DNA from: a bacterium
Lineage (GTDB): Bacteria > JACRDZ01 > JAJRWM01
Direction of reading: 5' to 3'
Length of the DNA: 7,789 bases
Assembly (NCBI GenBank): GCA_024276815.1
Contig: JAJRWM010000173.1
Span: 1 to 7,789 of the forward strand
The position numbers and the translations under genes were made by a program. Shown one piece after another: positions 6,100 to 7,789 of the stretch. Within the stretch, counting starts at the first letter, position 1. Each line of letters begins with the position of its first letter. The notes below the pieces were generated by a model. That model was not told the DNA's origin. It did not search any database and saw only the letters and a program-made list of their open reading frames with translations.

Positions 6100-6135
6100 T
6101 CTTGGTGATTAGTCAATCAGAGAAAGGGGAATTAC

Positions 6136-6531
6136 ATGCCAGCCATTACCTGTAAACGATGCGGCAAACTCTTCCGTTCGGTGAATCGAGTGATTTGCCC
6201 GGAGTGCCTGGAGAAAGAAAAGCAGAGTTACCAGACCGTTGAGAAATATTTGCGGGAGAATCCCGGCGCGACGGTCGCGGAAATCGCGCAAAATACCGAA
6301 GTGGACGAAAAAGTTATCCTGAAATTTATTAAAGAAGGTCGGCTGAAAGAAGTTGAAGTGAGCGTTAATCTGAAATGTGAGGCCTGCGGTAAGCCTATTG
6401 CCTCAGGACGCTTGTGCCCGGCCTGTATGAGTAAATTCAGCGCCGGTCTGAATACCGCCGGTTCGCAGAACGATAAAGCCAGCGCCTTGAAAAAAGGCAT
6501 GCTTTCCAAACGCCTGAAGGACGAAAAGTAG
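6136..6531 (+). CDS. YvyF-like flagellar operon zinc-binding protein
   Basis: The 131-aa protein has two cysteine clusters that look like zinc ribbons: Cys6-x2-Cys9 with Cys21-x2-Cys24, and Cys81-x2-Cys84 with Cys94-x2-Cys97. Between them (about 32-72) lies a helix-turn-helix-like stretch, TVAEIAQNTEVDEKVILKFI, which resembles MerR-type or degenerate DNA-binding helices. This layout and the location just before flgN-flgK match the YvyF/TIGR03826 flagellar operon family, which in Bacillus sits beside flgM. The function of that family is not established to my knowledge; a regulatory or adaptor role is inferred from the fold. The C-terminus (from about 101) is lysine-rich and probably disordered. 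No anti-sigma factor flgM is visible next to it. AAAGGGG lies seven bases before the ATG; the gap after flgJ is 36 bp. Confidence 0.75.
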   Translation: MPAITCKRCGKLFRSVNRVICPECLEKEKQSYQTVEKYLRENPGATVAEIAQNTEVDEKVILKFIKEGRLKEVEVSVNLKCEACGKPIASGRLCPACMSKFSAGLNTAGSQNDKASALKKGMLSKRLKDEK

Positions 6532-6564
6532 CCGGGTAAAAATTTGGGGGAAGGTGAGAGAACT

Positions 6565-7059
6565 ATGTGCAAGGATGTGTTGTTTTCCAAGCTGATACTT
6601 CTGTTAAAAGATGAAATCGCTTGCAGCAAGAAGATCAAGGAGCTTCTGGATCAGGAGAAAAAATACTTGGTGCGGGGCAATATGCCGGAATTTGAGGAAA
6701 CTGTCACTCAAAAGGAGATAGCTGTCCTGGAACTGGAAAAACTGGAAAAACAACGCTTGCTTTTAATCCGTGATTTGTGCCAGGAACTGGCCGTCTCCCC
6801 GGAGAAGCTCTCGCTGAAAGTGTTAATCAAGCACGCCTCGGCTCTACACCGGAAAATGCTTACCGAATTACGCGCTCATTATCGTGAACTTCTGGGAACG
6901 GTCAAGGAAGCCAACCAGAGAAACAACCTGTTGCTACGTAACTCCATCCAATACGTGGAATACACTCTCAACCTGGTAACCAAAGGCAAGGACGCCACCT
7001 ACGGGAAGAGCGGCAAGAAATACTATGCCGAACGAAAACTCGTAAACCGGGTGCTTTAA
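6565..7059 (+). CDS. flgN: FlgN-like export chaperone for FlgK and FlgL
   Basis: The 164-aa, strongly charged, almost wholly helical protein has long heptad-like stretches (about 5-75 and 95-135) with the FlgN-type core FEETVTQKEIAVLELEKLEK and a later NNLLLRNSIQYVEYTLNLV. FlgN is a cytoplasmic type III chaperone that keeps the hook-associated proteins FlgK and FlgL soluble and docks them to the export gate. The sequence of this family is poorly conserved, so the call also rests on position immediately before flgK. A longer frame from TTG 6544 is possible, but that TTG precedes the strong SD AAGGTGAG (6551-6558), which is well spaced for ATG 6565, so the ATG is chosen. It starts 33 bp after the zinc-binding protein gene, and its stop codon lies inside the flgK SD. 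Confidence 0.8.
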   Translation: MCKDVLFSKLILLLKDEIACSKKIKELLDQEKKYLVRGNMPEFEETVTQKEIAVLELEKLEKQRLLLIRDLCQELAVSPEKLSLKVLIKHASALHRKMLTELRAHYRELLGTVKEANQRNNLLLRNSIQYVEYTLNLVTKGKDATYGKSGKKYYAERKLVNRVL

Positions 7060-7072
7060 GGAGGAAAGCGAC

Positions 7073-7789
7073 ATGGTATCAACATTTTTTGGTCTTAATA
7101 CCGGTTATCGCGGCTTGGCGGCTCATCAAATGGCGCTGGACGTAACCGGGCACAACATCGCTAATGCCAATACCGAAGGTTATTCCAGGCAAAGAGCCGT
7201 AAGGGAGTCTTCGCTTCCCTACGCCCAACCGGGGTTTCCCAACCTGCCGGGACCGGGTCAACTCGGCAGCGGAGTTCAAATCGCGCAAATTATGAGGCTG
7301 CGGGATTCATTCGTTGATCTCCAGATCAGGAACGAATCGGAAACCCTGGGGCGCTGGCAGTCGACGCAGGATATCATGAGCCAGATCGAGGGGATTTTCG
7401 CTGAGCCGTCAGAAAACAGCCTGAATAATATTTTATCGCAATTCTGGGACGCCTGGCAGGAAGTCAGTAAAAATCCGGAAAGCCTGGCTGTCAGAGCCAA
7501 CCTCAAGGAAAGCGGGCAGACTCTCAGTTCTTACTTTAACCGCATTTATACCAGTCTGGAAACCTTGCGGGCCGGCATTAACGACGAAGTTGAAACCAGA
7601 GTGGACGATATCAACAACCTGGCTACCCAGATCAGGGACCTCAATGTTCAGATCGTGGGAATCGAAGCGGTGAACGACAACGCGAACGATTTGAGAGACC
7701 GGCGGGATTTACTGGTCGACCAACTGTCTGACCTGGTTAACATTACGGTAAAGGAACGTTCCGACGGCGCCTACGTCATTAATATTCAG
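7073..7789 (+). CDS. flgK: Flagellar hook-associated protein 1, FlgK (5' part)
   Basis: FlgK forms the first ring of the hook-filament junction and is exported with the help of FlgN. The frame is open from ATG 7073 to the window edge and gives 239 residues, roughly the N-terminal half of a typical FlgK. The family start is clear: FFGLNTGYRGLAAHQMALDV, then HNIANANTEGYSRQR, which places the D0 helix at about 5-40. A long helical D1 region follows, with the characteristic FWDAWQEVSKNPESLAVR and later DLRDRRDLLVDQLSDLV. AAGGAGG (7058-7064), a perfect SD, overlaps the flgN stop and lies eight bases before the ATG, so flgK is probably translated at a high rate. FlgL would be expected next, beyond the window. 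Confidence 0.95.
   Translation, partial: MVSTFFGLNTGYRGLAAHQMALDVTGHNIANANTEGYSRQRAVRESSLPYAQPGFPNLPGPGQLGSGVQIAQIMRLRDSFVDLQIRNESETLGRWQSTQDIMSQIEGIFAEPSENSLNNILSQFWDAWQEVSKNPESLAVRANLKESGQTLSSYFNRIYTSLETLRAGINDEVETRVDDINNLATQIRDLNVQIVGIEAVNDNANDLRDRRDLLVDQLSDLVNITVKERSDGAYVINIQ

Noticed and set aside
6100-6135. Sigma-28 promoter or flgM gene between flgJ and the zinc-binding protein
   Set aside because: The 36-bp gap has neither a TAAA/GCCGATAA-like motif nor room for a gene.

Overview
The window is a flagellar basal-body gene cluster from a Gram-negative-type (diderm) bacterium. The diderm inference rests on genes for the FlgI P-ring, the FlgH L-ring and the FlgA ring chaperone, none of which is needed without an outer membrane. 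The order flgF-flgG-flgA-flgH-flgI-flgJ-(zinc-ribbon protein)-flgN-flgK, together with sigma-54 control, resembles clusters in Deltaproteobacteria, Nitrospirota and FCB-type candidate phyla. The exact phylum cannot be decided from this sequence. Base composition is moderate and fairly even across the genes.

Left edge (1-1119): the last 32 codons of a gene whose tail resembles the C-terminus of Eco57I/PglX-type DNA methyltransferases. It is followed by a convergent gene for a long-chain all-trans polyprenyl diphosphate synthase on the minus strand, which probably makes a quinone side chain. Neither is flagellar, so the flagellar operon begins beside unrelated genes.

Divergent intergenic region (1120-1458): it carries a sigma-70-type promoter for the prenyl synthase reading left, a perfect 42-bp palindrome of the GTCATTCCCGCG family, an AT-rich dyad that could be an activator site, and a near-perfect sigma-54 promoter reading right into flgF. 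The two promoters decide the starts of both flanking genes: TTG at 1119 for the synthase and ATG at 1459 for flgF.

Flagellar operon (1459-7789, all plus strand): the gaps are at most 36 bp and no terminator is visible, so one sigma-54 transcript probably covers everything. flgF and flgG encode the proximal and distal rod. flgA, flgH and flgI encode the exported chaperone and the outer-membrane and peptidoglycan rings. flgJ encodes a single-domain rod cap without a muramidase. A YvyF-like zinc-binding protein sits where FlgM would be expected. flgN is the chaperone for hook-associated proteins, and flgK (hook-filament junction) runs off the right edge. The genes follow the order of assembly: rod, then rings, then junction.

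I found no wholly new system. The main points of interest are FlgH without a lipoprotein cysteine, the YvyF-like gene with no flgM, an exact 19-bp tandem duplication carrying the flgI ribosome binding site, and the layered regulatory region upstream of flgF.
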